From a virus: a DNA stretch of 38,723 bases. The stretch spans positions 1 to 38,723 of IMG/VR virus record IMGVR_UViG_3300027977_000079; one strand, given 5' to 3'. This document shows positions 5,462 to 12,247 of this stretch, one piece after another (the first letter of the stretch is position 1; every line of letters starts with the position of its first letter). The position numbers were made by a program, and so were the translations under genes. The notes beneath the pieces were generated by a model. It saw nothing but the letters and a program-made list of their open reading frames with translations. It had not been told where the DNA came from and ran no database searches.

Positions 5462-5722
5462 TTATTCTCCAAAGATTAAAACGATTTCGTCCTCAGAAAC
5501 GATATAGTAGTCTATACCATCGTATTTGGTTTTGCGTGCGGCATTCCAATTAGGTAATATCATATCACCTTCTTTGACCATTTCTACATCAGGTCCTAAT
5601 GATACTACTTTACCTTTATTGGCTTCTACTGGATCGGCAGATGAAAGAAGAATGCCAGAACCGGTAATCTTTTCTTTTTCAATCAACTCAATAATTACAT
5701 TATTTTTAATAGGTCTTAACAA
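5462..5722 (-). CDS. GroES-like co-chaperonin (86 aa)
   Basis: The product matches the Cpn10/GroES fold: an N-terminal strand (MLRPIKNNVIIELIE), a flexible mobile-loop region (KITGSGILLSSAD), a KGKVVSLGP strand, a GDMILPNWN segment and a C-terminal strand (DEIVLIFGE). It is slightly shorter than host GroES (about 95 residues). T4 gp31 and relatives replace GroES so that the host GroEL can fold the large capsid protein. By analogy this protein should cap host GroEL. The sigma70 promoter at 5796-5824 inside the upstream gene could drive it early. Confidence 0.85.
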   Translation of the reverse strand: MLRPIKNNVIIELIEKEKITGSGILLSSADPVEANKGKVVSLGPDVEMVKEGDMILPNWNAARKTKYDGIDYYIVSEDEIVLIFGE

Positions 5723-5912
5723 TTACAAATCTCCTCTTGGTATCGTTACATAAATCAACTACGTCTTTTGGTGTTTCATAATTTAACATACTACAATTAT
5801 ACTCGATAGCAATAGGTTTGTCAAACTTTTTATGGTAATCATCATGCTGTACAAAAGCATATGCCATTGTTATGGCAACAATAAAGAGGCAAAGTTTGAG
5901 GTATTCTAGCAT
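5706..5912 (-). CDS. Small membrane-anchored protein (68 aa)
   Basis: An N-terminal hydrophobic helix (LKLCLFIVAITMAYAFV) is followed by a short soluble domain with two Cys (YNCSMLNY, VDLCNDTKRR). Similar proteins with one membrane segment and a short Cys-containing tail occur in T4-like marine phages. The ATG at 5912 has GAGG unusually close to it; an internal Met at about residue 16 is an alternative start. The gene contains a perfect sigma70 promoter at 5796-5824 and overlaps the co-chaperonin gene by 17 bases. Confidence 0.65.
   Translation of the reverse strand: MLEYLKLCLFIVAITMAYAFVQHDDYHKKFDKPIAIEYNCSMLNYETPKDVVDLCNDTKRRFVIVKTY
5796..5824 (-). promoter_or_regulatory. Sigma70 consensus promoter P7, inside a gene
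   Basis: On the minus strand: TTGACA, a 17-base spacer, TATAAT, located within the coding region of 5706-5912. It would drive the co-chaperonin gene (start 5722) and the small genes to its left. Confidence 0.7.
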
Positions 5913-5926
5913 ACCTCTATATATGT

Positions 5927-6046
5927 TTATTGCCTCTGTGCCTTCAGCTGATTAATCATATTTTGTATTTGATTTCGTGTATAGCTACCTTGTGGTGTCC
6001 AAACCAAAAGGTGTTTTAGAAATTTCAGTAGTTCGTCAGGATGCAT
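5927..6046 (-). CDS. Small hypothetical protein (39 aa)
   Basis: The frame starts within the last codons of the MazG-like gene and ends just before 5706-5912. The product begins MHPDELLKFLKHLLVWTPQG and ends in a Gln-rich helix (NQIQNMINQLKAQRQ). The composition is protein-like but the ribosome binding site is weak, so it depends on coupling. No function recognised. Confidence 0.5.
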   Translation of the reverse strand: MHPDELLKFLKHLLVWTPQGSYTRNQIQNMINQLKAQRQ

Positions 6047-6323
6047 CTTTAAATATACTCGACCATTTTTCTAGTTTTATTTTCTTGGCTTCCATGGCAG
6101 TCAACATATCATGTTCATTGATTACCTTTTGTTCAACCAATAAACCAATCATACACAATAGTTGACCTAACTCCATAGTCAGGCATTCTTTGGTTGTTGC
6201 CGAATCTTCTGTGGGATAACACGATTCAAAACCGAATCGAAATATCTTAGAGGTTGCTTGGATTACTTCTGCACATTCTTCTTGTAATATAATTAATGTT
6301 TCTTTTGTTTTATTTTCCATCAT
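6036..6323 (-). CDS. MazG-like nucleotide pyrophosphohydrolase (95 aa)
   Basis: The segment ILQEECAEVIQATSKIFRFG near residues 11-30 matches the first motif (EExxE) of small phage MazG-like NTP pyrophosphohydrolases. The second motif appears as ELGQLLCMIG near residues 51-60, where the usual acidic residue of the ExxD pair is replaced. Members hydrolyse (d)NTPs or lower ppGpp-linked stress during infection. The altered motif means activity is uncertain. It overlaps the upstream gene by 14 bases. Confidence 0.75.
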   Translation of the reverse strand: MMENKTKETLIILQEECAEVIQATSKIFRFGFESCYPTEDSATTKECLTMELGQLLCMIGLLVEQKVINEHDMLTAMEAKKIKLEKWSSIFKDAS

Positions 6324-6573
6324 CTTCTACAAATTTAATCACAGGCATATATTCTTCTACTTTTTTAAGTGCTGACTCTCTGGTCGGAGCAATTACTTTA
6401 CAAGTATATAAACCATCTTTCATATTGATTGTAAATGGTACAACACCATTAATAAACCATTCTTCTTGCACATAACACTTTATGTGCCACTCTTTTGCAT
6501 TGAGGCATCGTTTGATCATCTCATCGGCAATTTTCTTAGGATTAAAATCATCTTCAGCAATCATATTAGACAT
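6310..6573 (-). CDS. Hypothetical protein (87 aa)
   Basis: The product begins MSNMIAEDDFNPKKIADEMI and has a helix, then strands (EWHIKCYVQEEWFI, LYTCKVIAPT), then a helix (ESALKKVEEYM). This beta-beta-alpha order ending in a SALKKVEEY-type helix resembles the neighbours 6566-6778 and 6787-6975. No function is known. It overlaps its neighbours on both sides by a few bases. Confidence 0.65.
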   Translation of the reverse strand: MSNMIAEDDFNPKKIADEMIKRCLNAKEWHIKCYVQEEWFINGVVPFTINMKDGLYTCKVIAPTRESALKKVEEYMPVIKFVEDDGK

Positions 6574-6778
6574 CGTTCCATTTCTCCACTAAAAAGCTTG
6601 GTCCTTTTTTTTCTTCAGCCAAAACATAATCTTCTGCCATATCTTCTGCTTTCTGATAATCAGCTGTTACTTCTTTTTTAATTATCTTTTCGTTTAGATA
6701 ATAAACAATAGTGTAATTATACTCAGACCTTTCTACAATGGCTTTCTTATCGCCATTCATAAATTTAGATAATTCCAT
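6566..6778 (-). CDS. Small alpha/beta protein, possible paralogue of 6787-6975 (70 aa)
   Basis: The pattern is two strands (KKAIVERSEYNYTIVYYL, KIIKKEVTADY) followed by a helix (QKAEDMAEDYVLAEEKK). The adjacent gene 6787-6975 has the same order and similar spacing (KATVYHDQ, YVVKYN, then NDAIESAKQ). The two look like diverged copies of one small domain, a frequent feature of phage early regions. Function unknown. Confidence 0.65.
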   Translation of the reverse strand: MELSKFMNGDKKAIVERSEYNYTIVYYLNEKIIKKEVTADYQKAEDMAEDYVLAEEKKGPSFLVEKWNDV

Positions 6779-6786
6779 TTTTATCC

Positions 6787-6975
6787 TTATAATGTAAATT
6801 GCTTTGCTGATTCGATTGCATCATTCTCATTGTCATAATATAATTCTGCATTATATTCATCACAGATATTATACTTTACGACATAAGGCTTTTCATATTT
6901 CTGATCGTGATAGACGGTAGCTTTTAGATTACCTTCTTCACCGGAAAACGATGCAATCTCTTTTATTTGAATCAT
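6787..6975 (-). CDS. Small alpha/beta protein (62 aa)
   Basis: A 62-residue protein with strands (IKEIASFSGEEGNLKATVY, KPYVVKYNI) followed by AELYYDNENDAIESAKQF, a strand and helix. It overlaps the end of the large vWA gene by four bases (ATGA), placing it in the same transcript from the promoter at 9119-9147. It is probably related to 6566-6778. No function recognised. Confidence 0.7.
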   Translation of the reverse strand: MIQIKEIASFSGEEGNLKATVYHDQKYEKPYVVKYNICDEYNAELYYDNENDAIESAKQFTL

Positions 6976-9095
6976 GCAATCAGTCCGATGAATCGATTTA
7001 ATACAACACGATTTGACAATCGATTACCAGCATACTTACTAAATGCCGATACTAGACCACGAGTGGTGGCATTTTCTCTGACATGAAATTCAGTATCATC
7101 ATCAGTATCTAGTCCTTCTGAACGAAGCAAATAATATTCATCAAAACCAGCATTGGTAACAATTTTATATTTCTCTTTACGAAACTCAGCTTTTAGTTTC
7201 ATATGGTCACTAACTCTAGGGTAGAATGTGTGAGCCACACGACCAAACTCACGGCCAGATAATACATAGAAACCAATCACGTTACATTGTGTTCTTGCTT
7301 TTAATAATTTAATGTAGGCACTCATTAATTCTGGACCATATGGTTGATAAATCTTTTCTTCGTTTTTAGTAATTGGATCACGAATCACAAAGACCTTCTC
7401 TTTACCATATGCGCCACCTAAATCTAAATCTGGATTATTGTAACCAGATGCACGCAAACCTTTGTCGTTTGTAAAATATACACTTCTTACTGGATTGCCT
7501 TCGCCATCGGTTAGAAATACTGTGTTGACGATTTGCAATTTATAGTTTTTCTGAAATTCAGGTATAATCTTCATAGCAGCAATCACGGATTCATATAGTG
7601 GTGTGCCACCAAGATGCATCCAGTGCGGCCGAACGGCACGAGGTTCAGAACAATGTACTAAAGCGGAACAGGCGTAAGTAAACTCAGAAGCCGACATTTT
7701 GCTCGATAACAAATTCATTAATTTAAAACCATGTAAGTCTAAATCACCCACTTTAAAATCAACACTATACTTATCACTATGTTCGGATGTGAAAGCATAT
7801 ACCTCATAGGGAATATTTACTTTCTTACAGAACATTACCAGATTGATTAATTGTTTGAATGTGTTCTTCATGTGGTCAGACATAGAACCAGACCAATCAA
7901 GGAACATAATGAGACCATGTGATTTACCTTCAGGCAAAACTGTCATACGTTTAAAAATATCTTCGGTAAATTTATACGCATAAACTTTGTTCATGTTCAA
8001 TTCACCAGTTTTGGAAATCGATGCACGTTTCTGCTGGTCAGCATTTTTACGCAATTCAAATTCTTTGGCCAAATAACCAACAACTTTCTTGGCATCATTA
8101 CGGATTTTCATAAAAGCAGTTGTGTCGATACCGGAATAACCGATATCATATTTACTCATATCATTTTTGTATTCTGTCCATAACTGTTTATATGGAATAA
8201 CAGCTCGTTTCAAATCAATATCATTGATGTTACCATAGTAATAATGTTTATTGCTCAATTCAAATAATTTACTTTCGTTTTGACGATATGATTTATCAGT
8301 CAAAGAATCGAATTCTTGACCAGTGGTATCTCCGCCATCATGGCCAATTCTTTGTTGTTTGTATTCATCTTCAATTTCATTCATTGATTCATCGGCTTCA
8401 GACTTTGGCTGGCCATATTTTTCGATGGTATCATCCTCATCTCCGTAGTCATAGTCATCAGAATCTTCATAACCTTCAGATTCAAATTCACCATCAGGAT
8501 CTTCTTCTAATTCTTCTGGTGCATTTGCTTTACGCTCTTCGGATTCTTCTTTCATATAAGCCATAACATCATAAGCTAATGTAATCACATCATCATATGT
8601 TTCGGTATTTTCAATGCGATGAATTAACGACTTCTCAACATCAGTAAAACGAATGCCTTGTGTAGCACCACCTTTTGTATAAAGGTTAACACGGTCAATA
8701 AAATTCATATCATTGAGATCCGTACCATTTGTACCAAAGAAATCTTTTTCAATTAATTCACGATAGCCACGGACAAAAGAGGAACGAATACCGGGATATT
8801 TGTTTTTGATTTTTCTTTCGATACGAGAATCTTCTAGCACATTCATAATACCCATTGGTATTTTTTCTTTGTGTGCTTTCATCATGCCGTCTAGGGGAGT
8901 GTATAGTGCGTGGCCTACTTCATGACCTAGAAAAAGGTCATAGAGATAACCAGAGATATTCTTGTCAAGAATAGGTACAGTCAACACACGGTTTTTTACA
9001 TCAAATGCAGCCGTGTTTGTATTGCGCTGTTCGATTGTCAGATTTTCATTTGCCATTAGTTTGGCAAGTAACGATTTAGATTGAATTAGTTCCAT
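6972..9095 (-). CDS. HExxH metallopeptidase-like plus vWA protein, CobT-like (707 aa)
   Basis: Residues 58-62 are HEVGH, a zinc-binding HExxH motif, followed near residue 85-93 by NVLEDSRIE, matching the third-ligand region of gluzincin-like and CobT-like proteins. Residues 190-260 are a long acidic low-complexity linker. A von Willebrand A domain follows, with the MIDAS motif DWSGSMS at about 400-406 and FLTDGEG later. T4-like marine phages carry a 'peptidase' of this type, usually with a CobS-like AAA+ ATPase elsewhere in the genome. MoxR/vWA pairs act as remodelling chaperones. No partner ATPase lies in this window. Confidence 0.85.
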   Translation of the reverse strand: MELIQSKSLLAKLMANENLTIEQRNTNTAAFDVKNRVLTVPILDKNISGYLYDLFLGHEVGHALYTPLDGMMKAHKEKIPMGIMNVLEDSRIERKIKNKYPGIRSSFVRGYRELIEKDFFGTNGTDLNDMNFIDRVNLYTKGGATQGIRFTDVEKSLIHRIENTETYDDVITLAYDVMAYMKEESEERKANAPEELEEDPDGEFESEGYEDSDDYDYGDEDDTIEKYGQPKSEADESMNEIEDEYKQQRIGHDGGDTTGQEFDSLTDKSYRQNESKLFELSNKHYYYGNINDIDLKRAVIPYKQLWTEYKNDMSKYDIGYSGIDTTAFMKIRNDAKKVVGYLAKEFELRKNADQQKRASISKTGELNMNKVYAYKFTEDIFKRMTVLPEGKSHGLIMFLDWSGSMSDHMKNTFKQLINLVMFCKKVNIPYEVYAFTSEHSDKYSVDFKVGDLDLHGFKLMNLLSSKMSASEFTYACSALVHCSEPRAVRPHWMHLGGTPLYESVIAAMKIIPEFQKNYKLQIVNTVFLTDGEGNPVRSVYFTNDKGLRASGYNNPDLDLGGAYGKEKVFVIRDPITKNEEKIYQPYGPELMSAYIKLLKARTQCNVIGFYVLSGREFGRVAHTFYPRVSDHMKLKAEFRKEKYKIVTNAGFDEYYLLRSEGLDTDDDTEFHVRENATTRGLVSAFSKYAGNRLSNRVVLNRFIGLIA

Positions 9096-9118
9096 AGATT
9101 CTCCGAGTTAATAATAGT

Positions 9119-9147
9119 ATTATCTCATAAAAATCATCTACCGTCAA
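9119..9147 (-). promoter_or_regulatory. Sigma70 promoter P5
   Basis: On the minus strand: TTGACG, a 17-base spacer, GATAAT, 24 bases upstream of the start of the vWA gene. One mismatch in each box. An inverted repeat (9165-9180) lies 17 bases upstream of the -35 box. Confidence 0.75.
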
Positions 9148-9164
9148 GCGGCAACTTTCATGCT

Positions 9165-9180
9165 GTTGTTTTTATACAAC
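9165..9180. promoter_or_regulatory. Upstream inverted repeat GTTGTTTTTATACAAC
   Basis: This is the exact reverse complement of the 16-mer at 2111-2126. It lies 17 bases upstream of the -35 box of P5 and overlaps the stop codon of 9172-9378. There is no U-run after it, so it is not a standard terminator for that gene. Confidence 0.55.
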
Positions 9181-9378
9181 GCTATGATCCGATAAGGCTT
9201 TTAGGTAGAGTTTTCCTTCTCTATATTCCATTTCAATTGCTTGACCTTCTTTCCAATGATTGTATTTTACGATTTCTTCAGGAAGAATTAGAATACCATC
9301 ACCCGTACCATCGTTTACATCAACGATTTTGGTCAAATATGTTTTATTGGTAAAATTCTTTGCGTTTTTGGTAGTCAT
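9172..9378 (-). CDS. AbrB/SpoVT-like small DNA-binding domain protein (68 aa)
   Basis: The segment VDVNDGTGDGILILPEEIVK followed by WKEGQAIEMEYREGKLYLK matches the swapped-hairpin AbrB/MazE fold: a strand, an LPxE-type turn, a helix start and two strands ending in a Leu-rich motif. Such domains bind DNA as dimers and often act as antitoxins or transcription regulators. No toxin gene lies next to it. It could regulate the promoter and palindrome that overlap its own 3' end, which is speculation. Confidence 0.65.
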   Translation of the reverse strand: MTTKNAKNFTNKTYLTKIVDVNDGTGDGILILPEEIVKYNHWKEGQAIEMEYREGKLYLKALSDHSVV

Positions 9379-9505
9379 TTAAGTCTTTTTCCATTCCAGA
9401 TAAAACAGCCCACTTGCGAGTTACGATATCCAAGCGTTTCCACGCAGGAATTTCATCGTCATCTGCGATTGCCGACAACCAAATATTTTCAGGACTCTCA
9501 TTCAT
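9344..9505 (-). CDS. Hypothetical protein (53 aa)
   Basis: The ATG at 9505 with AAGGA 8 bases upstream was chosen; a longer upstream extension overlaps 9498-9686 heavily. The product (MNESPENIWLSAIADDDEIP...) has a WKRLDIVTRKWAVLSGMEKD segment likely to be helical. It overlaps the start of the AbrB-like gene by 35 bases. No function recognised. Confidence 0.6.
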   Translation of the reverse strand: MNESPENIWLSAIADDDEIPAWKRLDIVTRKWAVLSGMEKDLNDYQKRKEFYQ

Positions 9506-9686
9506 GCCTTTTTCCTTCGTTTTTATCAAAAATTCGCTGCTCAATTGCAGTTGCAAGCTCTTCGGCAAGATTCGGATTGAACTTTACCAAGAAATAAGCA
9601 ACATCATCAGCTGGTATATGACGCAAATTATGCATAATTTCGTCAATTCCTCTATATATTTGCGTTTCTTCCCATTGTTGTAACAT
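9498..9686 (-). CDS. Hypothetical helical protein (62 aa)
   Basis: The ATG at 9686 follows GAGGTGAGT, a clear ribosome binding site. The product is predicted all-helical: MLQQWEETQIYRGIDEIMHN, then DDVAYFLVKFNPNLAEELATA, then a charged tail. The middle resembles short helical repeats but no family is recognised. It overlaps 9344-9505 by eight bases. Confidence 0.6.
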   Translation of the reverse strand: MLQQWEETQIYRGIDEIMHNLRHIPADDVAYFLVKFNPNLAEELATAIEQRIFDKNEGKRHE

Positions 9687-9693
9687 ACTCACC

Positions 9694-9861
9694 TCACATT
9701 TTATAAAAAGTTTCATTAGGAACAATATTTTTGCCTTCTTTTTTCGCTTTACCGAGCGAATGAAGCAATTTTAACTCAATTTCAAGCTCTTTGGCAGACA
9801 AATTTTGCAAGTATTCCTCATAATCGTCCCAATCTTCATCATTCCATCCTTTTGGATTCAT
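9694..9861 (-). CDS. Small acidic protein (55 aa)
   Basis: The product begins MNPKGWNDEDWDDYEEYLQN and continues with a charged helix (SAKELEIELKLLHSLGKAKK). The clustering of Trp, Asp and Tyr at the N-terminus is striking and is unlike a chance frame. It sits between 9867-10211 and 9498-9686 with gaps of 5 and 7 bases. Function unknown. Confidence 0.6.
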   Translation of the reverse strand: MNPKGWNDEDWDDYEEYLQNLSAKELEIELKLLHSLGKAKKEGKNIVPNETFYKM

Positions 9862-9866
9862 TTTTA

Positions 9867-10211
9867 CTATCTCCGCATGCTGGAAATTTCTTTTGCTTCA
9901 GTATCCGTGAAAACCGGCACAGCATTTGATTTGTGCATTGTAGCAATGCCTTTCATTTTGTTGCCGGTGTATGAATTTGGAACAGGTTTTGTCAAAGCGA
10001 TAAAACCAGTATCTAAGGACGCAAAGTGGGGAGTTTCACGACCTGCCGGAATCTTAGGTAAAGGAACACCTGTCGAAATATTCTTGGATTTTGTTTTACT
10101 GAAATTGGTAGACATCGAATTAATGGATAGTAACCATTCTTCGTGTTGAAGTTTTTTTGTTTTTGAAATTTTCCGTTTTTTGCTTTTTGGAATATATCCA
10201 TAAATCATCAT
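9867..10211 (-). CDS. Conserved T4-like phage protein (114 aa)
   Basis: The start at 10211 has GGAG 7 bases upstream; a longer N-terminal extension would run through the promoter at 10237-10265 and is rejected. The product has a basic N-terminus (KSKKRKISKTKKLQHEEWL), a disordered Pro/Ser/Thr middle and a C-terminal block (YTGNKMKGIATMHKSNAVPV) recalled as conserved in many aquatic T4-like phages. No function is known for the family. The basic region and lack of hydrophobic core suggest an RNA- or DNA-associated protein. Confidence 0.8.
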   Translation of the reverse strand: MMIYGYIPKSKKRKISKTKKLQHEEWLLSINSMSTNFSKTKSKNISTGVPLPKIPAGRETPHFASLDTGFIALTKPVPNSYTGNKMKGIATMHKSNAVPVFTDTEAKEISSMRR

Positions 10212-10236
10212 AACAATTCTCCAGTGTAGAAGAACC

Positions 10237-10265
10237 ATTATACTACGGAAATAAAGGAAAGTCAA
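10237..10265 (-). promoter_or_regulatory. Sigma70 promoter P4
   Basis: On the minus strand: TTGACT, a 17-base spacer, TATAAT, 26 bases upstream of the start of 9867-10211. A perfect palindrome (10271-10290) sits 5 bases upstream of the -35 box. Confidence 0.85.
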
Positions 10266-10270
10266 TAGAT

Positions 10271-10290
10271 ATGTTGTTTCAAAACAACAT
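10271..10290. promoter_or_regulatory. Perfect palindrome ATGTTGTTTCAAAACAACAT
   Basis: Nine-base arms with a two-base centre, directly abutting promoter P4. It shares the GTTGT...ACAAC arms with the elements upstream of P2 and P5. No U-run follows on either strand. Confidence 0.6.
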
Positions 10291-10363
10291 TAATACCAAT
10301 ACCTTTTACTTGAAACGGCAGCATACTTACTTATACTAAAAAAAACAAAAAGTAGTGGTATTT

Positions 10364-10546
10364 TTAAGAATTCTTACTATGTGAAATTTCTAATTCTTCG
10401 TAATCTTCAGTTTGCCAATGTTTCATTTGTTTTTTTACTTCTGGATGTTCGCCTCTACGTCTTTTACTGTGTAATACTGTTTTGGCGTAATTGTAGTCAT
10501 CGTTATAGTCTTTATTTTTACGAAATTTACCTACAAATTTTGTCAC
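10364..10546 (-). CDS. Small basic conserved-type protein (60 aa)
   Basis: The product starts MTKFVGKFRKNKDYNDDYNY, a KFRKxxDYxDDY signature recalled from small T4-like marine phage proteins, and is rich in Lys, Arg and His with a C-terminal acidic stretch (TEDYEELEI). No function is known. It is the last gene before the roughly 100-base regulatory gap that contains the palindrome and promoter P4. Confidence 0.65.
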   Translation of the reverse strand: MTKFVGKFRKNKDYNDDYNYAKTVLHSKRRRGEHPEVKKQMKHWQTEDYEELEISHSKNS

Positions 10547-10555
10547 TTGGTTCTC

Positions 10556-10927
10556 CTATTTTATAGTTTCAAAATTGATGCCTTTTATTTTTGTTTCAGG
10601 CATATTAAACATATTATCCTCTGAAATATAGGTTATATTTGCACCAGGATAACAAGATTTTATTATTTTGAGTAATTGGCAGACGGTGCCATCGGAATCG
10701 TTGAATGAAAAGACCTCATCAACTATTTTTAAACCTTTTATGATATTCCTACGAGATTCATAGTTCTGAACAAACCCACCGTCACACCAAGCAAGATACC
10801 AATCAGAATGTATGCCGACAGCCAACCAATCACCTTTTCTCCTACATTTCTGTAAGAAACTTAATTCGTGATTTGTTAATGGGTCAAATTTTCCTGATAC
10901 TACTATAATTCTGTCTTGCGAGTGCAT
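10556..10927 (-). CDS. Cytidylyltransferase-like nucleotidyltransferase (123 aa)
   Basis: The N-terminus VVSGKFDPLTNHELSFLQKC near residues 9-28 matches the HxGH superfamily pattern (GxFDPxHxGHxxxL), as in TagD-type glycerol-3-phosphate cytidylyltransferases, but the two catalytic His positions read T-N-H-E, so only one His is kept. The segment NYESRRNIIKGLKIVDEV fits the downstream helix, and length is near the family minimum. The gene abuts a DUF6433-like gene. Substrate is unknown and catalysis is doubtful because of the altered motif. Confidence 0.7.
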   Translation of the reverse strand: MHSQDRIIVVSGKFDPLTNHELSFLQKCRRKGDWLAVGIHSDWYLAWCDGGFVQNYESRRNIIKGLKIVDEVFSFNDSDGTVCQLLKIIKSCYPGANITYISEDNMFNMPETKIKGINFETIK

Positions 10928-11349
10928 TATGGTAAAAGTTGTGGGAAAGCTTCTTTAATAAATTTGTAATTTAAACCTTTAACACCTAAATCTTTACTTA
11001 ATATACCAATAACGACTTCAGCTTCACGGGGTTCGAGAGATTCAATTAATTGCAATAACAATTGCTTTCTCTTTTGAGCCGTCAATTTTTCAGCGGTAGA
11101 ATCACCTTTTCTAAACAAATACAATTTGCGAATTTCTGTGGATAACTGACACCTTGAGATTCCAGGTAAAGTATCTGGAATTTTATATTCTACTGGCATT
11201 TCTGTTATCAACCATTGATAGTTTGGATGATAAGCCAGTTCAAATACCTGTACCAATGTCTTTGACAGATTCTTCTCAATTACTGCTAATTTTTCTTTTT
11301 TGGTTGAAGCCATTTCAAATTCATCAAATACTTCATATAAGTTTTTCAT
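10927..11349 (-). CDS. DUF6433-like conserved phage protein (140 aa)
   Basis: The protein begins MKNLYEVFDEFEMASTKKEK and has the family's later landmarks: a KLYLFRKGD segment, KRKQLLLQLIESLEPREAEV and a C-terminal GLNYKFIKEAFPQLL. These match the layout I recall for DUF6433, present across T4-like phages of aquatic bacteria. No role is established. Its position next to RNase H suggests a link to replication. It overlaps the RNase H stop codon at its start, so the two are coupled. Confidence 0.75.
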   Translation of the reverse strand: MKNLYEVFDEFEMASTKKEKLAVIEKNLSKTLVQVFELAYHPNYQWLITEMPVEYKIPDTLPGISRCQLSTEIRKLYLFRKGDSTAEKLTAQKRKQLLLQLIESLEPREAEVVIGILSKDLGVKGLNYKFIKEAFPQLLP

Positions 11350-12191
11350 CAGAATTCCTCTATTACTTCCATTAGATTTTTAAGTTTGTGTTCAATAAAA
11401 TAATTAAGTAACTTACCTTTAGCAGGTTTTGTTTCCTCATAGGTATTTATAATTTTTTCTTTGATGTCTTGTGGAATAAAGGTCAAATCAATTAATGTCT
11501 GGTTTCTACCAAAATTAACGGTTTCATCATATGAAAAGTTTTTGACATCTTCATTCAAATACTTATCTAATGTTTTTTGTGTAATTGGTTTCTGGCGTAA
11601 ATCACGGACAAAGCAATCAGATGGTGAAAACATATTTGGAATACCATCACCTTTATCACCACGAATAATCTTTTCTTTAAGTTCTAATTTGGGATTTTCA
11701 GACTTTACAAATTTCTTTTGTGACGGATTATATTGTTTGACGTTTGCACCATAAGCTTGCAATTGAAGAAAATCACCATCACTTGATAATATCAAAATCT
11801 TTTCGTGGGCTGAGTAAATCGGTACCAGTGTGCCAATAATATCATCAGCTTCGGCACCTTCCACATCAATTACTTTATATGGAAAGTTTTCTTTGAGTTC
11901 TTGCTTTAGTTTGGCAAGAATATCAAAAATCATGTGCCAATCTAAATCCGATTTCTCACGATTCTTTTTACGAGAGGCTTTGTAAAACGGGAAATATTCT
12001 TTACGCCAATACTTACGATTATCACAACATAGAACAAATTCACCATACTCATTTCTAAAATTCTTTATGTGATTACGAATGATGTTTAACACCATATGGC
12101 GAATTAGGTTTTCATCTAATTTACCTTTGTGGTTGGCAATCTGAGCCATGAGGCCGGCCAACAATACTTGATTTAAATCAACGAGAATCAT
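11349..12191 (-). CDS. rnh: T4-type RNase H, 5'-3' exonuclease (280 aa)
   Basis: The protein shows the FEN-1/T4 RNase H fold: an N-terminal acidic residue in MILVDLNQVLLAG, a helical-arch region (YWRKEYFPFYKASRKKNREK), the metal-binding EGAEADDIIGTL, a SSDGDFLQL motif and the helix-hairpin-helix approach RGDKGDGIPN. In T4 this enzyme removes RNA primers from Okazaki fragments behind the replisome. Its size is close to T4 RNase H (305 residues). It is transcribed in one direction with primase and the nucleotide genes. Confidence 0.92.
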   Translation of the reverse strand: MILVDLNQVLLAGLMAQIANHKGKLDENLIRHMVLNIIRNHIKNFRNEYGEFVLCCDNRKYWRKEYFPFYKASRKKNREKSDLDWHMIFDILAKLKQELKENFPYKVIDVEGAEADDIIGTLVPIYSAHEKILILSSDGDFLQLQAYGANVKQYNPSQKKFVKSENPKLELKEKIIRGDKGDGIPNMFSPSDCFVRDLRQKPITQKTLDKYLNEDVKNFSYDETVNFGRNQTLIDLTFIPQDIKEKIINTYEETKPAKGKLLNYFIEHKLKNLMEVIEEF

Positions 12192-12218
12192 AACAAACTT
12201 TCACAGTTTCAAAATTAT

Positions 12219-12247
12219 ATTATATCACTTTTTTTTCATTAAGGCAA
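12219..12247 (-). promoter_or_regulatory. Possible promoter before RNase H
   Basis: On the minus strand: TTGCCT, a 17-base spacer, TATAAT, overlapping the end of 12225-12572 and lying 28 bases upstream of the RNase H start. The -10 is perfect; the -35 has two mismatches. Confidence 0.5.

Noticed and set aside
10212-10265. Longer N-terminus for 9867-10211
   Set aside because: It would run through promoter P4, and GGAG is placed correctly for the ATG at 10211.
11444-11451. TATAAATA within the RNase H gene
   Set aside because: It is about 95 bases from the next gene start and is explained by codons for Ile-Asn-Thr; no late function is expected there.
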